DNA of 64,000 nt from Gammaproteobacteria bacterium (GTDB lineage: Bacteria > Pseudomonadota > Gammaproteobacteria > Natronospirales > REEB76). The notes under the pieces were generated by a model. It searched no databases, was not told the origin of the DNA, and worked only from the letters and a program-made list of their open reading frames with translations. The stretch lies in contig DASVOS010000013.1 in assembly GCA_036383255.1 (NCBI GenBank), positions 105,178-169,177 of the forward strand, written 5' to 3'. Positions 47,949-57,066 of the stretch are shown one piece after another. A program made the position numbers and the translations under genes. Every line of letters begins with the position of its first letter. Within the stretch, counting starts at the first letter, position 1.

Positions 47949-48713
47949 ATGGGCATCAGGATCCTGGGTTGCAGCGGAGGTATCGGCGCGGTATTGCGCA
48001 CCACCTCGTTGCTGCTCGACAACGAGACGCTCATCGACGCGGGCACCGGCATCGGCGACCTCACGCTGGACGAGATGCGCCGGATCCGCCACGTGTTCTT
48101 CACCCACTCCCACCTCGACCACACCTGCGGCCTGCCGCTGCTGGTGGACACCATCTTCGACACCCTCAAGACGCCGCTCACGGTCTACGGCCGGCCCGAG
48201 ACCCTGGACGCGGTGCGCAAGCACATCTTCAACTGGGTCATGTGGCCGGACTTCGGCGAGCTGCCGGCCAAGCACAACCCGGTGCTCACCTATAAGCCGC
48301 TCAATCCGGGCGACCGCATCGAGGTCGCCGGGCGCAAGCTGCACATGGTGGACGTGGACCATACCGTGCCGGGCGCGGGCTACATCATCGAGCGCGACGG
48401 CAAGGTGTTCGCCTTCAGCGGCGACACCTACACCAACGACACGTTCTGGGCGGCGGTCAACTCCTACCCGAAGATCGACGCGCTGATGGTGGAGGCCGCC
48501 TTCGCCAACAGCAACCGCAAGCTCGCGGACATGGCCAAGCACTACTGTCCCGAGACCCTCGCCGCGGACCTCAAGAAACTCAAGCACGACTGCCCGATAT
48601 ACATAACGCACCTCAAGCCCGGCGGCGAAGACGTGATCTTCGACGAGATCCGGGCGGCGCTGCCCCAGCGCAAGGTGACTCGTCTCAAGGGCGGCGAGGT
48701 GTTTGACCTATAA
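47949..48713 (+). CDS. Metallo-beta-lactamase-fold hydrolase (class II cyclic-nucleotide phosphodiesterase-like)
   Basis: 254 residues. The metal site THSHLDHTCGLP (H-x-H-x-D-H), then VDVDHTVPGAGYII and FSGDTYTND, with a final ITHLKPGGE, matches the class II (PDE1/CpdP) phosphodiesterases and related MBL enzymes. A role in cAMP/cGMP turnover is possible but not shown; other small phosphodiesters could be the substrate. It lies between ypjD and ffh; the ffh -10 box overlaps its stop. Confidence 0.75.
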   Translation: MGIRILGCSGGIGAVLRTTSLLLDNETLIDAGTGIGDLTLDEMRRIRHVFFTHSHLDHTCGLPLLVDTIFDTLKTPLTVYGRPETLDAVRKHIFNWVMWPDFGELPAKHNPVLTYKPLNPGDRIEVAGRKLHMVDVDHTVPGAGYIIERDGKVFAFSGDTYTNDTFWAAVNSYPKIDALMVEAAFANSNRKLADMAKHYCPETLAADLKKLKHDCPIYITHLKPGGEDVIFDEIRAALPQRKVTRLKGGEVFDL

Positions 48714-48714
48714 T
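48709..48714 (+). promoter_or_regulatory. TATAAT -10 box upstream of ffh
   Basis: A perfect TATAAT overlaps the stop of the preceding hydrolase gene, 38 bases before the ffh ATG. No convincing -35 is seen. Confidence 0.4.
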
Positions 48715-48751
48715 CCTTGTCTCCTGATTCTGCCGGCCCCATCTTCTGACC

Positions 48752-50110
48752 ATGTTCAAGTCCCTCACCGAACGCCTCGATAAGACCCTGTCCGCCCTAC
48801 GCGGCACCGGCCGGCTGTCCGAGCAAAACATAAGAGACGCCCTGCGCGACGTGCGCATGGCGCTGCTGGAAGCGGACGTGGCGCTGCCGGTGGTGAAGGC
48901 CTTCACCGACGCCGCCCGCGACCGCGCCCTGGGCGCGGAGGTGAGCGCCAGCCTCACGCCGGGCCAGGCCTTCATCAAGATCGTCCACGAAGAGCTGCTC
49001 AAGGCCATCGGCCCCGGCGCGCCGCTGGATCTCGCCGCCCAGCCGCCGGTGGTCATCCTGCTGGCGGGCCTGCAGGGCGCGGGCAAGACCACCAGCGCCG
49101 GCAAGCTCGCGCGCTACCTCAAGGAGCGGCTGCACAAGAAGCCGCTGCTCGTCAGCACCGACGTCTACCGCCCCGCTGCGCGGGAGCAGCTCAAGAAGCT
49201 CGCGGCCCAGGTGGGCGTGGACTATTTCGACTCCGTGAGCGACCAGCCCCTCGTCATCGCCGCCGGCGCGCTCAAGGAAGCGAAGGCGCGCCTGCACGAC
49301 GTGCTCATCGTGGACACCGCCGGCCGCCTGCACGTGGACCAGGAGCTCATGCAGGAAGTGCAGGCGCTCGCCGCCGCGCTCGATCCCAAGGAGACCCTGT
49401 TCGTCATCGACGCCATGGCGGGCCAGGACGCGGCCAATGCCGCCGCCGAGTTCGGCAAGGCCCTCACGCTCACCGGCGTCATCCTCACCAAGGCCGACGG
49501 CGACGCCCGCGGCGGCGCCGCGCTCTCGGTGCGCCACGTCACCGGCGTGCCCATCAAGTTCATGGGCGTGGGCGAGGACACCGCCGCGCTGGAAGCGTTC
49601 CAGCCGGACCGCGTCGTCGGCCGCATCCTCGGCATGGGCGACGTGCTGGCGCTTGTCGAACAAGCACAGCAGAAGATCGACCGGGAGAAGGGCGCCGAGC
49701 TCGCCGAGAAGCTCAAGAAGGGCAAGCGCTTCGACCTCGCCGACTACCGCGCCCAGCTGCAGCAGTTCATGTCCATGGGCGGCATGGGCGCCATGCTGGA
49801 CAAGCTGCCGGGCGGTGCCGCCATGGCAGGCAAGGTGAACGGCCAGTTCGGCGACAAGGAGCTCAAGCGCCAGATCGCCATCATCGACTCCATGACCGCC
49901 AGGGAGCGGGCCAAGCCGGACCTCCTGAACGGCTCCCGCCGCCGCCGCATCGCCCAGGGCTCCGGAACCCAGGTGCAGGAAGTGAACCGCCTCATCAAGC
50001 AGTACGACCAACTCGCGGACGTGATGAAAAAAATGTCCGGCGCGGGCGGTATGGCCAAGATGATGCGGAGCCTGAAAGGGCGCTTGCCGCCCGGTTTTGG
50101 GCCCCGATAG
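48752..50110 (+). CDS. ffh: Signal recognition particle protein Ffh
   Basis: 452-residue SRP GTPase that targets nascent membrane proteins. The N domain has the [12 protein letters not shown] motif; the G domain has [24 protein letters not shown] and [14 protein letters not shown]. The Met-rich M domain ([31 protein letters not shown]) binds 4.5S RNA. It is upstream of rpsP-rimM-trmD-rplS as in E. coli. Confidence 0.97.
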   Translation: MFKSLTERLDKTLSALRGTGRLSEQNIRDALRDVRMALLEADVALPVVKAFTDAARDRALGAEVSASLTPGQAFIKIVHEELLKAIGPGAPLDLAAQPPVVILLAGLQGAGKTTSAGKLARYLKERLHKKPLLVSTDVYRPAAREQLKKLAAQVGVDYFDSVSDQPLVIAAGALKEAKARLHDVLIVDTAGRLHVDQELMQEVQALAAALDPKETLFVIDAMAGQDAANAAAEFGKALTLTGVILTKADGDARGGAALSVRHVTGVPIKFMGVGEDTAALEAFQPDRVVGRILGMGDVLALVEQAQQKIDREKGAELAEKLKKGKRFDLADYRAQLQQFMSMGGMGAMLDKLPGGAAMAGKVNGQFGDKELKRQIAIIDSMTARERAKPDLLNGSRRRRIAQGSGTQVQEVNRLIKQYDQLADVMKKMSGAGGMAKMMRSLKGRLPPGFGPR

Positions 50111-50199
50111 GGCGCCGGTATCGATCAGGGTTTAAGCGGGTTTTTGGCCCTTTTCAGCCTCCGGGGCCGGTTTTCAGCCCCCAAATCGCTCGTAAGCTC

Positions 50200-50227
50200 T
50201 TCACTTTTCTCCGGATTTCCGTAAAAT
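50200..50227 (+). promoter_or_regulatory. Promoter candidate of the rpsP operon
   Basis: TTCACT (50200-50205), 16 bases, TAAAAT (50222-50227), leaving a leader of about 60 bases before rpsP. Confidence 0.5.
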
Positions 50228-50292
50228 ACCCTGCTCTTTTCCGGGGTCTCCCCTCAGGGCGGCCCCAAGTTTTTTATAGAGGATCAGATTTA

Positions 50293-50541
50293 ATGGTCAC
50301 CATCCGTCTTTCCCGCGGCGGCGCCAAGAAGCGCCCCTTCTACCACCTGGTCGCGACCGACAAGCGCAGCTCGCGCGACGGCCGTTACATCGAGCGCCTG
50401 GGCTTCTACAACCCGCTGGCCGCCAAGCACGAAGAGACGCTGCGCGTCGACGCCGCGCGCATGAAGCACTGGCTCTCGAACGGCGCCCAGCCGTCCGAGC
50501 GCGTGCAGTACCTGCTCAAGGAGCACAAGGTCGCGCTGTGA
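50293..50541 (+). CDS. rpsP: 30S ribosomal protein S16
   Basis: 82 residues, with the universal [20 protein letters not shown] start and [10 protein letters not shown]. First gene of rpsP-rimM-trmD-rplS, preceded by a promoter-like sequence and by GAGGATC before the ATG. Confidence 0.97.
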   Translation: MVTIRLSRGGAKKRPFYHLVATDKRSSRDGRYIERLGFYNPLAAKHEETLRVDAARMKHWLSNGAQPSERVQYLLKEHKVAL

Positions 50542-50545
50542 TCCG

Positions 50546-51055
50546 ATGAGCGGTGAGCGCAAGCGCATCGTCATCGGCAAGGTCGGCGGCCCGTTCGGCG
50601 TCAAGGGCTGGATCAAGCTCCTCTCCTGGACCGAACCGCGCGAAGAGATCGCCGGCTACTCACCCTGGCAGCTGAAGCAGGGCGAGGGCTGGAAGGAATG
50701 GAAGGTCGCCGAGTTCCGGCCCCACGGCAAGGGGCTCGCCGCCAAGCTCGTCGGACTCGACGACCGCGACCAGGCTGCCGCACTCATGGGCGCCGACATC
50801 GCGGTGTGGCGCGACCAGCTGGGCGAGCCGGCGCCCGGACAGTATTACTGGGCTGACCTCGTCGGCCTCGAAGTGAAGACCACAGAGGGTCGGAGCTTCG
50901 GCAAGGTGGATGGATTGATGGCCACCGGCGCGAACGACGTGCTGGTGGTGAAGGGAGAACGGGAACGCCTCATCCCGTTCATCCAGGGCCAGGTGATCCA
51001 GGGCGTCGACCTCGGCGCCGGGACCATCACGGTGGACTGGGATCCGGATTTCTAG
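50546..51055 (+). CDS. rimM: 16S rRNA processing protein RimM
   Basis: 169-residue assembly factor for the 30S head. It has the N-terminal barrel [19 protein letters not shown] and the C-terminal PRC-barrel with [12 protein letters not shown] and [16 protein letters not shown]. It lies four bases after rpsP and eight before trmD. Confidence 0.95.
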   Translation: MSGERKRIVIGKVGGPFGVKGWIKLLSWTEPREEIAGYSPWQLKQGEGWKEWKVAEFRPHGKGLAAKLVGLDDRDQAAALMGADIAVWRDQLGEPAPGQYYWADLVGLEVKTTEGRSFGKVDGLMATGANDVLVVKGERERLIPFIQGQVIQGVDLGAGTITVDWDPDF

Positions 51056-51063
51056 AGGCTGTG

Positions 51064-51813
51064 ATGCATATCGAAGTCGTCACGTTGTTTCCGGAGAGCG
51101 TCACAGCGCTGCTCCAGTTCGGTGTGACGGGACGCGCGGTGGAGCGCGGTCTGCTGCAGGTGGGCACGAGCAACCCGCGCGACCATGCCACCGACCGTCA
51201 CAAGACCGTGGACGACCGGCCTTACGGCGGCGGCCCCGGCATGGTGATGAAGGTCGAGACCCTGCGCGCGGCCATCCGCGAGGCGAAGGGGAAGGCGGGC
51301 CCCGGGGCGAAGGTGATCTACCTCAGCCCGCAAGGCCGGCCGCTGGACCAGGCGGGCGTGCGCGAGCTGTCGCGGCACCCGGCGCTGGTGCTGGTGGCGG
51401 GACGCTACGAGGGCGTGGACGAGCGCCTGATCGAGACCGAGGTGGACGAAGAGTGGTCCATCGGCGATTACGTGCTGTCCGGCGGCGAGCTGCCGGCACT
51501 GGTGATGGTGGACGCGCTGGCGCGGCTCATCCCCGGGGCGCTGAACGACGAGGAGTCGGCCGCCCAGGACTCGTTCGAGAACGGGCTCCTGGATTGTCCG
51601 CACTACACGCGGCCCGAGGAGATAGACGGGCGGCGGGTGCCGGAGGTGCTGCTCTCGGGCGACCACGCGGCGATACGCCGCTGGCGCATGAAAGAGATGC
51701 TGGGACGGACCTGGAAGCGGCGTCCGGACCTGTTGCAGAAGTTGGAATTGAGCGCGGAACAGGAGAAGTTGCTCGAGGACTTCATCCGCGAACACGGCGA
51801 TAAAACGGTTTGA
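51064..51813 (+). CDS. trmD: tRNA (guanine-N1-)-methyltransferase
   Basis: 249-residue SPOUT enzyme that methylates G37 of several tRNAs and prevents frameshifting. Blocks: [40 protein letters not shown] and [17 protein letters not shown], forming the knotted SAM site. The ATG at 51064 fits the family start; GTG three bases earlier is the only close alternative. Confidence 0.97.
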   Translation: MHIEVVTLFPESVTALLQFGVTGRAVERGLLQVGTSNPRDHATDRHKTVDDRPYGGGPGMVMKVETLRAAIREAKGKAGPGAKVIYLSPQGRPLDQAGVRELSRHPALVLVAGRYEGVDERLIETEVDEEWSIGDYVLSGGELPALVMVDALARLIPGALNDEESAAQDSFENGLLDCPHYTRPEEIDGRRVPEVLLSGDHAAIRRWRMKEMLGRTWKRRPDLLQKLELSAEQEKLLEDFIREHGDKTV

Positions 51814-51830
51814 ACAAGGGTAATGCAGTC

Positions 51831-52172
51831 ATGAACAAGATCATCCAGGCGGTCGAAGAAGCGCAGTTGAAGAAGGTCCCGGCCTTCGAGCCCGGCGACA
51901 CCGTGGTGGTGCAGGTCAAGGTGAAGGACGGCGAGCGCGAGCGCCTGCAGGCCTTCGAGGGCCTGGTCATCGCCATGAAGAACCGCGGCCTCAACTCCTC
52001 CTTCACCGTGCGCAAGATCTCGCACGGCGAGGGCGTGGAGCGCACCTTCCAGACCCACAGCCCGGTGATCGGCGGCATCGAAGTGAAGCGCAGGGGCGAC
52101 GTGCGCCGCGCCAAGCTGTACTACCTGCGCGATCTCGCCGGCAAGGCCGCCCGCATCCGCGAGAAAGTCTGA
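51831..52172 (+). CDS. rplS: 50S ribosomal protein L19
   Basis: 113 residues, with [20 protein letters not shown] and the [17 protein letters not shown] block. Last gene of the operon, 17 bases after trmD, with a strong terminator following. Confidence 0.97.
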   Translation: MNKIIQAVEEAQLKKVPAFEPGDTVVVQVKVKDGERERLQAFEGLVIAMKNRGLNSSFTVRKISHGEGVERTFQTHSPVIGGIEVKRRGDVRRAKLYYLRDLAGKAARIREKV

Positions 52173-52196
52173 GCCAAGCTCTGCTGCTAGACTAAA

Positions 52197-52220
52197 CGGG
52201 CGCCCTCGGGCGCCCGTTTT
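52197..52220 (+). terminator. Terminator after rplS
   Basis: The perfect stem CGGGCGC/GCGCCCG with a short loop is followed by TTTT. It ends the rpsP-rimM-trmD-rplS transcript. Confidence 0.9.
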
Positions 52221-52238
52221 CTTTCCGGGGTACTAAGG

Positions 52239-54164
52239 ATGCCGCAGCTTCGCCCACTCGCCATCGGCCTGCTCGCCGCGCTGCTCGCGGCGGGCGGCGC
52301 CCATGCGGCGAAGGCACCGGCCCCGAAGCCCGCCGCCGCCAAGAAGGCGCAGCCCAAGGCGGCCGCCAAGCCCACGCAGCCGAAACCCGCTCCTGCCGCG
52401 GCCACCGCCGCGCCGCCGCCGGTGGATCCCAACCTCATCAGCCTCGAGACCGTGAGCGGCATGTCCGAGGCGGGCGCGCCGCGCCTGGCGCTCGGCATCA
52501 TGGACCGCGACCAGCCGGACCCCGCCAAGGATCCCGCCGGCTGGATGAGCTGGGAGCGCGAGCGCATCTACATCTACCAGTCGAGCCACGCCTGGAAAGC
52601 GGTGGTGCGGCGCATGGGCAAGCTGCCGAAGGACGCGACGCCGGACTTCCGCGCCTGGGAAGCCATGCAGGCGGCGGACGCCTGGCTGCACATGGGCGAC
52701 GGCGCCAAGGCGCTCGCCCTGGTGCAGCCCCTCATCTGGGACGAGAAACACCCGCCGGACGAGCGCGACCTCGCGGCGCTGCGCCAGCTCGTGATCCGCT
52801 GCTACACCTCCCTCGGCCGGCTCGACGACGCCCAGGCCGCGGTGATCCGCTACCGCCAGGACTACCCGAAGGACGCCGGCGCCTGGCCGCTGCTGGAAGC
52901 GCGCCTGTTCCTGAGGTCCGGCCAGCCCCAGTCCGCGCTCGACGTGCTGCAGGACGTGGCCGGCGACGAGGCGGACATGCTCGCGCTCCTCGCCTCGCTG
53001 CGCAGCGGCACGCTCACGCCGGGCGACGCCCTCGGCCAGGCGGTGAAGATCGGCAGCGACAGCAAGGCGCCCGCGGCGGAGCAGGTGCGCGCCTGGATCA
53101 TCGCCGCCGAGGCAGCCGACCGGCTGCACAACCCGGCGGCGCGCATCAGCGCGCTGCAGAACGCCCTCGGCCTGCAGGACGTGCTCATCGAGCAGGACGA
53201 CGTGTTCGTCCTCAGCCCCGACATGCTGTGGGACGCCTACATAAGTTACGGCGAGGCCCTCGGCAACGACCTGCAGCTCGTGGTGGGGGACGACCAGGCC
53301 TGGTTCGTGGCGGCTTCCAACCAGTACGACACTGCGCCCATCGGCGCCGCGGCGCTGTTCAGCGTCGTCGCATACCAGGCCGGCGATCCCAAGCAGTCGT
53401 CTGTGGCCCACGGCCAGTTCGCCGCGCTGCTGCAGCGCCAGCGCTACGGCGGCGTGGTGCTGCGCCACCTCTACCTCGACTCCGAGCGCTTCAAGGATCC
53501 CGAGTCCGTCCCCGCCGAAGTGCGTTATCTCCTGGTGGACGACGTGCTGGCCATGCCGGACATCCCGCTGGCCTCGCGGCTCTTGCAGGGCCTGGACTCC
53601 GCGCCGCCCGCCGCGCCCGGCGAGAAGCGCGACGAGGCAGCCGCCGAGATGGCCTGGCAGCTCAAGCGCGCCCACGTGTTCATCCTCGGCGGCGATCCCG
53701 CCGCGGGAGTCGCCTCGCTGCACAAACTGATAGAAGGTGAAGCGCCGGTCGATGTCGAGGAAGTACTGCAAGTGTTGTTCGACCTGCAGACCCTGCACCG
53801 GGACAAGGACGCGATCCCGCTGTTCGAGGCGCTGCTGGCCAAGCCCCTACCGCCGGACCAGCGCCGCCAGATGCTCTACTGGACCGCGGACTCCTACAAG
53901 GCGGTGGAGGATTTCCCCAAGGCAGCGGAGCTTTACCTGCGCTCCGCCATGCTGCCGGGCCCCTTCACCCTGGACCCCTGGGCCCAGACCGCGCGCTACC
54001 AGGCGGCGCAGATGCTTGGGCGCGCGGGCTACATCGAGGACGCGCGCCAGCTCTACCGGGGCCTGCTCAACGCCACCCGCGATCCCGCCCAGCAGGCAGT
54101 GCTGGAGCATGACCTGCAACAGCTCATGCTGCTGCCGGCCAAATCGGGCGGCGAATTGCATTGA
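52239..54164 (+). CDS. Exported TPR-like repeat protein
   Basis: 641 residues. A signal peptide (LAIGLLAALLAAGGAHA) is followed by a Lys/Pro/Ala-rich stretch (about 24-65) that could span peptidoglycan, then helical repeats typical of TPR/Sel1-like solenoids (AWEAMQAADAWLHMGDGAKALALVQ; YTSLGRLDDAQAAVIRYRQD; YWTADSYKAVEDFPKAAELY). The function is not recognisable; such proteins usually scaffold envelope complexes. It starts 19 bases after the rplS terminator and ends next to an AT-richer insertion. Confidence 0.75.
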   Translation: MPQLRPLAIGLLAALLAAGGAHAAKAPAPKPAAAKKAQPKAAAKPTQPKPAPAAATAAPPPVDPNLISLETVSGMSEAGAPRLALGIMDRDQPDPAKDPAGWMSWERERIYIYQSSHAWKAVVRRMGKLPKDATPDFRAWEAMQAADAWLHMGDGAKALALVQPLIWDEKHPPDERDLAALRQLVIRCYTSLGRLDDAQAAVIRYRQDYPKDAGAWPLLEARLFLRSGQPQSALDVLQDVAGDEADMLALLASLRSGTLTPGDALGQAVKIGSDSKAPAAEQVRAWIIAAEAADRLHNPAARISALQNALGLQDVLIEQDDVFVLSPDMLWDAYISYGEALGNDLQLVVGDDQAWFVAASNQYDTAPIGAAALFSVVAYQAGDPKQSSVAHGQFAALLQRQRYGGVVLRHLYLDSERFKDPESVPAEVRYLLVDDVLAMPDIPLASRLLQGLDSAPPAAPGEKRDEAAAEMAWQLKRAHVFILGGDPAAGVASLHKLIEGEAPVDVEEVLQVLFDLQTLHRDKDAIPLFEALLAKPLPPDQRRQMLYWTADSYKAVEDFPKAAELYLRSAMLPGPFTLDPWAQTARYQAAQMLGRAGYIEDARQLYRGLLNATRDPAQQAVLEHDLQQLMLLPAKSGGELH

Positions 54165-54206
54165 GTGAGACCGCTCCCAATGGGTTAACAGCCTGGAATT
54201 TTGGAT

Positions 54207-54587
54207 ATGCACGAAATCACCGACACATTTGCATTGTCTAGCGGTCAACGGTGCACCTTATATCGGATCCGGCTGGACATGATTCCGGACTACTACCTGC
54301 TTTCTTTTCCTCGAGATGCTGGTGAACCATCTCCTACCGATCTCTCGGAAATGCTCGTACTCGGCATGACACGGGCTCAGTCTCTGGCCTTAGCAAGAGT
54401 AGGGGATTCCCAGGCCTACAGCGTGTTGTATAGCGGCTATAGCGCGCGCCGTGAGCAGGGCTGGCACATCCACATAATCCTGTTGACGGGGCGCTGGAAG
54501 AAGGCTTGGCTATATCTGGTACTAGCTGGAAAGAATGTGTTGCAGGCTTTGGGCCTCCGGCGTGATGACGCTCCTCGCTTCTCATAA
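54207..54587 (+). CDS. Hypothetical protein in an AT-richer pair
   Basis: 126 residues from the ATG at 54207 (an in-frame TTG six bases earlier is possible). It is not recognised. Visible: an N-terminal beta-rich half with MIPDYYLLSFPRD, and a C-terminal GWHIHIILLTGRWKKAWLYL followed by a basic helix. Codon use is much less GC-biased than in the flanking genes. Its TAA overlaps the next ATG, so it is co-translated with the HD hydrolase gene. Confidence 0.65.
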   Translation: MHEITDTFALSSGQRCTLYRIRLDMIPDYYLLSFPRDAGEPSPTDLSEMLVLGMTRAQSLALARVGDSQAYSVLYSGYSARREQGWHIHIILLTGRWKKAWLYLVLAGKNVLQALGLRRDDAPRFS

Positions 54588-55222
54588 TGAACATTGAACG
54601 CTGGAGTGCGCTGCTTCGCGGGCTAGAGGTCGCGTTTGAAGACGATACGTTCTCTCAATTGCAATCGGAGTACGCGCAGAAGCATCGTCGGTATCACACG
54701 GCACGGCACATAGCCGAATGCCTGTCTGTGTTTGACGGGGTCAAAGACCTTGCAGAGCACCCACCTGAAGTGGAATGTGCACTCTGGTTTCACGATGCGA
54801 TATATAGGCCAATGTCGAGATCGAACGAGGAGCGGAGTGCGAATTGGATGGCTAAATTCGGCATTAGTGTTGGCATGGCCCCTGAAAAAATAAGCCGCAT
54901 TAGCACATGTATCATGGCCACGCGTCATCTAGCTCCGTCCCGCGGTGGGGACTGTGGCCTGGTAGTTGATATCGATTTGGCGATTCTCGGCGCCACCCAA
55001 AGCCGTTATGACGAATTTGAGCGCGATGTAAGAACTGAATATCGGTGGGTCCCGAAATCTATCTACAACCCCAAACGTGTAGCCATACTGAAATCATTCC
55101 TGGGTAGGCCTCGCATCTATCATTGGCAGCCTATGTTTGATCGCTTCGAGCGTAATGCTCGTATGAATGTGACCAGAGCCATTCATGCTCTCAGCGGTGT
55201 TAGTGTGTCGGCTTCCACCTAG
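54587..55222 (+). CDS. HD-superfamily metal-dependent hydrolase (COG4339-like)
   Basis: 211 residues. The pattern YHTARHI (H37, H41), WFHDAIY (H69, D70), a following NEERSA and VVDIDLAILG (metal Asp) matches the predicted HD-type phosphohydrolases of COG4339, whose substrates are unknown. The C-terminal EYRWVPKSIYNPKRVAILKSF is also family-like. Base composition is less GC-rich than in the neighbours; with the gene upstream it looks like a small acquired module. Confidence 0.8.
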   Translation: MNIERWSALLRGLEVAFEDDTFSQLQSEYAQKHRRYHTARHIAECLSVFDGVKDLAEHPPEVECALWFHDAIYRPMSRSNEERSANWMAKFGISVGMAPEKISRISTCIMATRHLAPSRGGDCGLVVDIDLAILGATQSRYDEFERDVRTEYRWVPKSIYNPKRVAILKSFLGRPRIYHWQPMFDRFERNARMNVTRAIHALSGVSVSAST

Positions 55223-55233
55223 TTAGGCCAATA

Positions 55234-56586
55234 ATGCTCGAACGCGATTCTCTCAAAGTCCTCGAAGAAGCCCTCACTGTGCTTGAGCAGGGCTTCTCCG
55301 GTATGCCCGGCTTCCAGGCGCCCGCGCTGGACTCTCGCGGCCGCGAAGTCCTGCTCGAGACCGCGCGGCGCATGCAGGACAACTATCCCTATTTCCATCC
55401 GCTCTACGCGGGGCAGATGCTAAAGCCCCCGCACGCCATGGCGCGCCTCGCCTACATGCTCGCCCTCTGGATCAACCCCAACAACCATGCCCTGGACGGC
55501 GGCCGCGCCAGCTCCACCCTCGAGCGCGAAGCCGTCGCCGCCATCGCCACCATGTTCGGTTACAGGGAGCACCTCGGCCATCTCTCCGCCAGCGGCACCA
55601 TCGCGAACCTGGAGGCTCTCTGGGTCGCGCGGCACGTTAAGTCCGGCCTGGTGCTGGCCTCGTCCCAGGCCCACTACACCCACAGCCGCATGTGCGAAGT
55701 CCTGGGTCTGTCTTTCAAGAGCGTGCCGGTGGACAGCCTCGGCCGCATGGACGTGGGCGCGCTGGAAGACCAGCTCAAGCGCGAGCCCGCCGCCACCGTG
55801 GTGGTGACCCTCGGCAACACCGCCCTCGGCGCCGTGGATCCGCTGCACGAGATCCTCCCGTTGCGGGAGAAGTACGGATTCCGTGTGCATGTGGACGCCG
55901 CCTACGGCGGCTACTTCACCTTGGTGGACAACTTGGGTTCCAATGCCCGCGCCGCCTACGACGCCGTATCTGAAGCTGACTCCATCGTGGTGGACCCCCA
56001 TAAGCACGGCCTGCAGCCTTATGGCTGCGGATGCGTGCTGTTCAAGGATCCTTCCGTGGGCCGCTATTACAAGCACGACTCGCCCTACACCTATTTCACC
56101 TCCGCCGAGCTGCACCTGGGCGAGATCAGCCTGGAGTGCTCCCGCGCCGGTGCCGCAGCGGTGGCGCTCTGGGCCACCCAGCGCCTGCTGCCCATGACCC
56201 GGGGCGGCGAGTTCGCCCAGGGTCTCGCTGCAGGGCGCGCGGCGGCGCTGGAGCTGCATGCGGCCCTGTCGAAGGATGAGCGTTATCTGCCCGGCCTCGC
56301 GCCGGAGCTCGACATCGTGGTCTGGACCCTGACGGGCTCGGGCCGCAAGCAGGCAGGAGAGCGGGCGCAAGCCGTGTTCGATGCCGCAGCGGAGCGGCAG
56401 CTTCACCTCGCGCTGCTGAAACTTCCGGAGGCCCTCGCGGGCGCTTGGTGGCCCAAGCTCAAGGCGGATGCGGACACCACCGCCGCGCTGCGCTCCTGCC
56501 TCATGAAGCCGGAGCACAAGGAGTGGCTGCCTAAGATCGTCGAGGTATTGGGCGCGGCGGCTTCGGACGTGCTCGCGCGGGGCTGA
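55234..56586 (+). CDS. PLP-dependent decarboxylase (group II)
   Basis: 450 residues of fold-type I. HLSASGTIANLEALWVAR binds the cofactor phosphate, VHVDAAYGGYF carries the PLP-ring aspartate, and the Schiff-base lysine is K257 in DPHKHGLQPYGCG. Length and motifs suit group II amino-acid decarboxylases (Glu, Asp, aromatic), but the substrate cannot be assigned; a lyase of another amino compound is possible. High GC is restored here, directly after the AT-richer pair. Confidence 0.85.
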   Translation: MLERDSLKVLEEALTVLEQGFSGMPGFQAPALDSRGREVLLETARRMQDNYPYFHPLYAGQMLKPPHAMARLAYMLALWINPNNHALDGGRASSTLEREAVAAIATMFGYREHLGHLSASGTIANLEALWVARHVKSGLVLASSQAHYTHSRMCEVLGLSFKSVPVDSLGRMDVGALEDQLKREPAATVVVTLGNTALGAVDPLHEILPLREKYGFRVHVDAAYGGYFTLVDNLGSNARAAYDAVSEADSIVVDPHKHGLQPYGCGCVLFKDPSVGRYYKHDSPYTYFTSAELHLGEISLECSRAGAAAVALWATQRLLPMTRGGEFAQGLAAGRAAALELHAALSKDERYLPGLAPELDIVVWTLTGSGRKQAGERAQAVFDAAAERQLHLALLKLPEALAGAWWPKLKADADTTAALRSCLMKPEHKEWLPKIVEVLGAAASDVLARG

Positions 56587-56587
56587 A

Positions 56588-56824
56588 TCAGCGGGTTCCC
56601 AGCAGCCTGCCCAGGGACTTCACCATCTTCTCCGGCATCAGGTAGGCGAGGGCGGTGAAGAGGGCGGTCGCGATCACGGGCGTGCGCCAGGACCAGTAGA
56701 ACGGCCCGTCGCCGCCGGTCGCGTCCCACCACAGCCAGATCAGCAGGAACAGCGCGGCGCAGCTGAGGCACACCGCCAGCGCCGCGGCACTACGCTCGCC
56801 CAGTCTGTCTTGTGCTGCTTTCAT
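56588..56824 (-). CDS. Small two-helix membrane protein
   Basis: 78 residues from the ATG at 56824. There are two hydrophobic helices (AALAVCLSCAALFLLIWLWW and TPVIATALFTALAYLM) separated by a short loop. No family recognised. An AT-rich stretch upstream (ATATATTATG on the minus strand) could be its promoter. It converges on the PLP decarboxylase gene with one base between them. Confidence 0.6.
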   Translation of the reverse strand: MKAAQDRLGERSAAALAVCLSCAALFLLIWLWWDATGGDGPFYWSWRTPVIATALFTALAYLMPEKMVKSLGRLLGTR

Positions 56825-56906
56825 GTTCTGCCCCCGTGCTTGGGCATAATATATAGCATCATATAAGAGCTTCTCGCTGAAGCATGCCTTATAAGGGGTA
56901 GAGAGC

Positions 56907-57032
56907 CTCAAAGCGTCGCGAGCGAAGCCGGGGCTAGGCGCGCAAGGCGAGCAGGAGGGAGTGCACTTTGATGTGCATGACCGATTGCGAGTCCGAGCGC
57001 AACGACGCCCTGGCGAGCGCAGCAGCTTTGAG
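56907..57032 (-). repeat. Dispersed hairpin element, copy e (inverted)
   Basis: A 126-bp copy in the opposite orientation, with arms CTCAAAGC/GCTTTGAG and the shared core (GTGCATGACCGATTGCGAGT on the plus strand). Unlike the other copies it lies between two divergent genes, 34 bases upstream of sppA. Confidence 0.85.
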
Positions 57033-57066
57033 TTGGTTGTTGAGCACTCAAGGATAGGGATTTATC

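Noticed and set aside
50111..50292. Terminator after ffh
   Set aside because: The region has G-runs and T-stretches but no stem of convincing length followed by a T-run.
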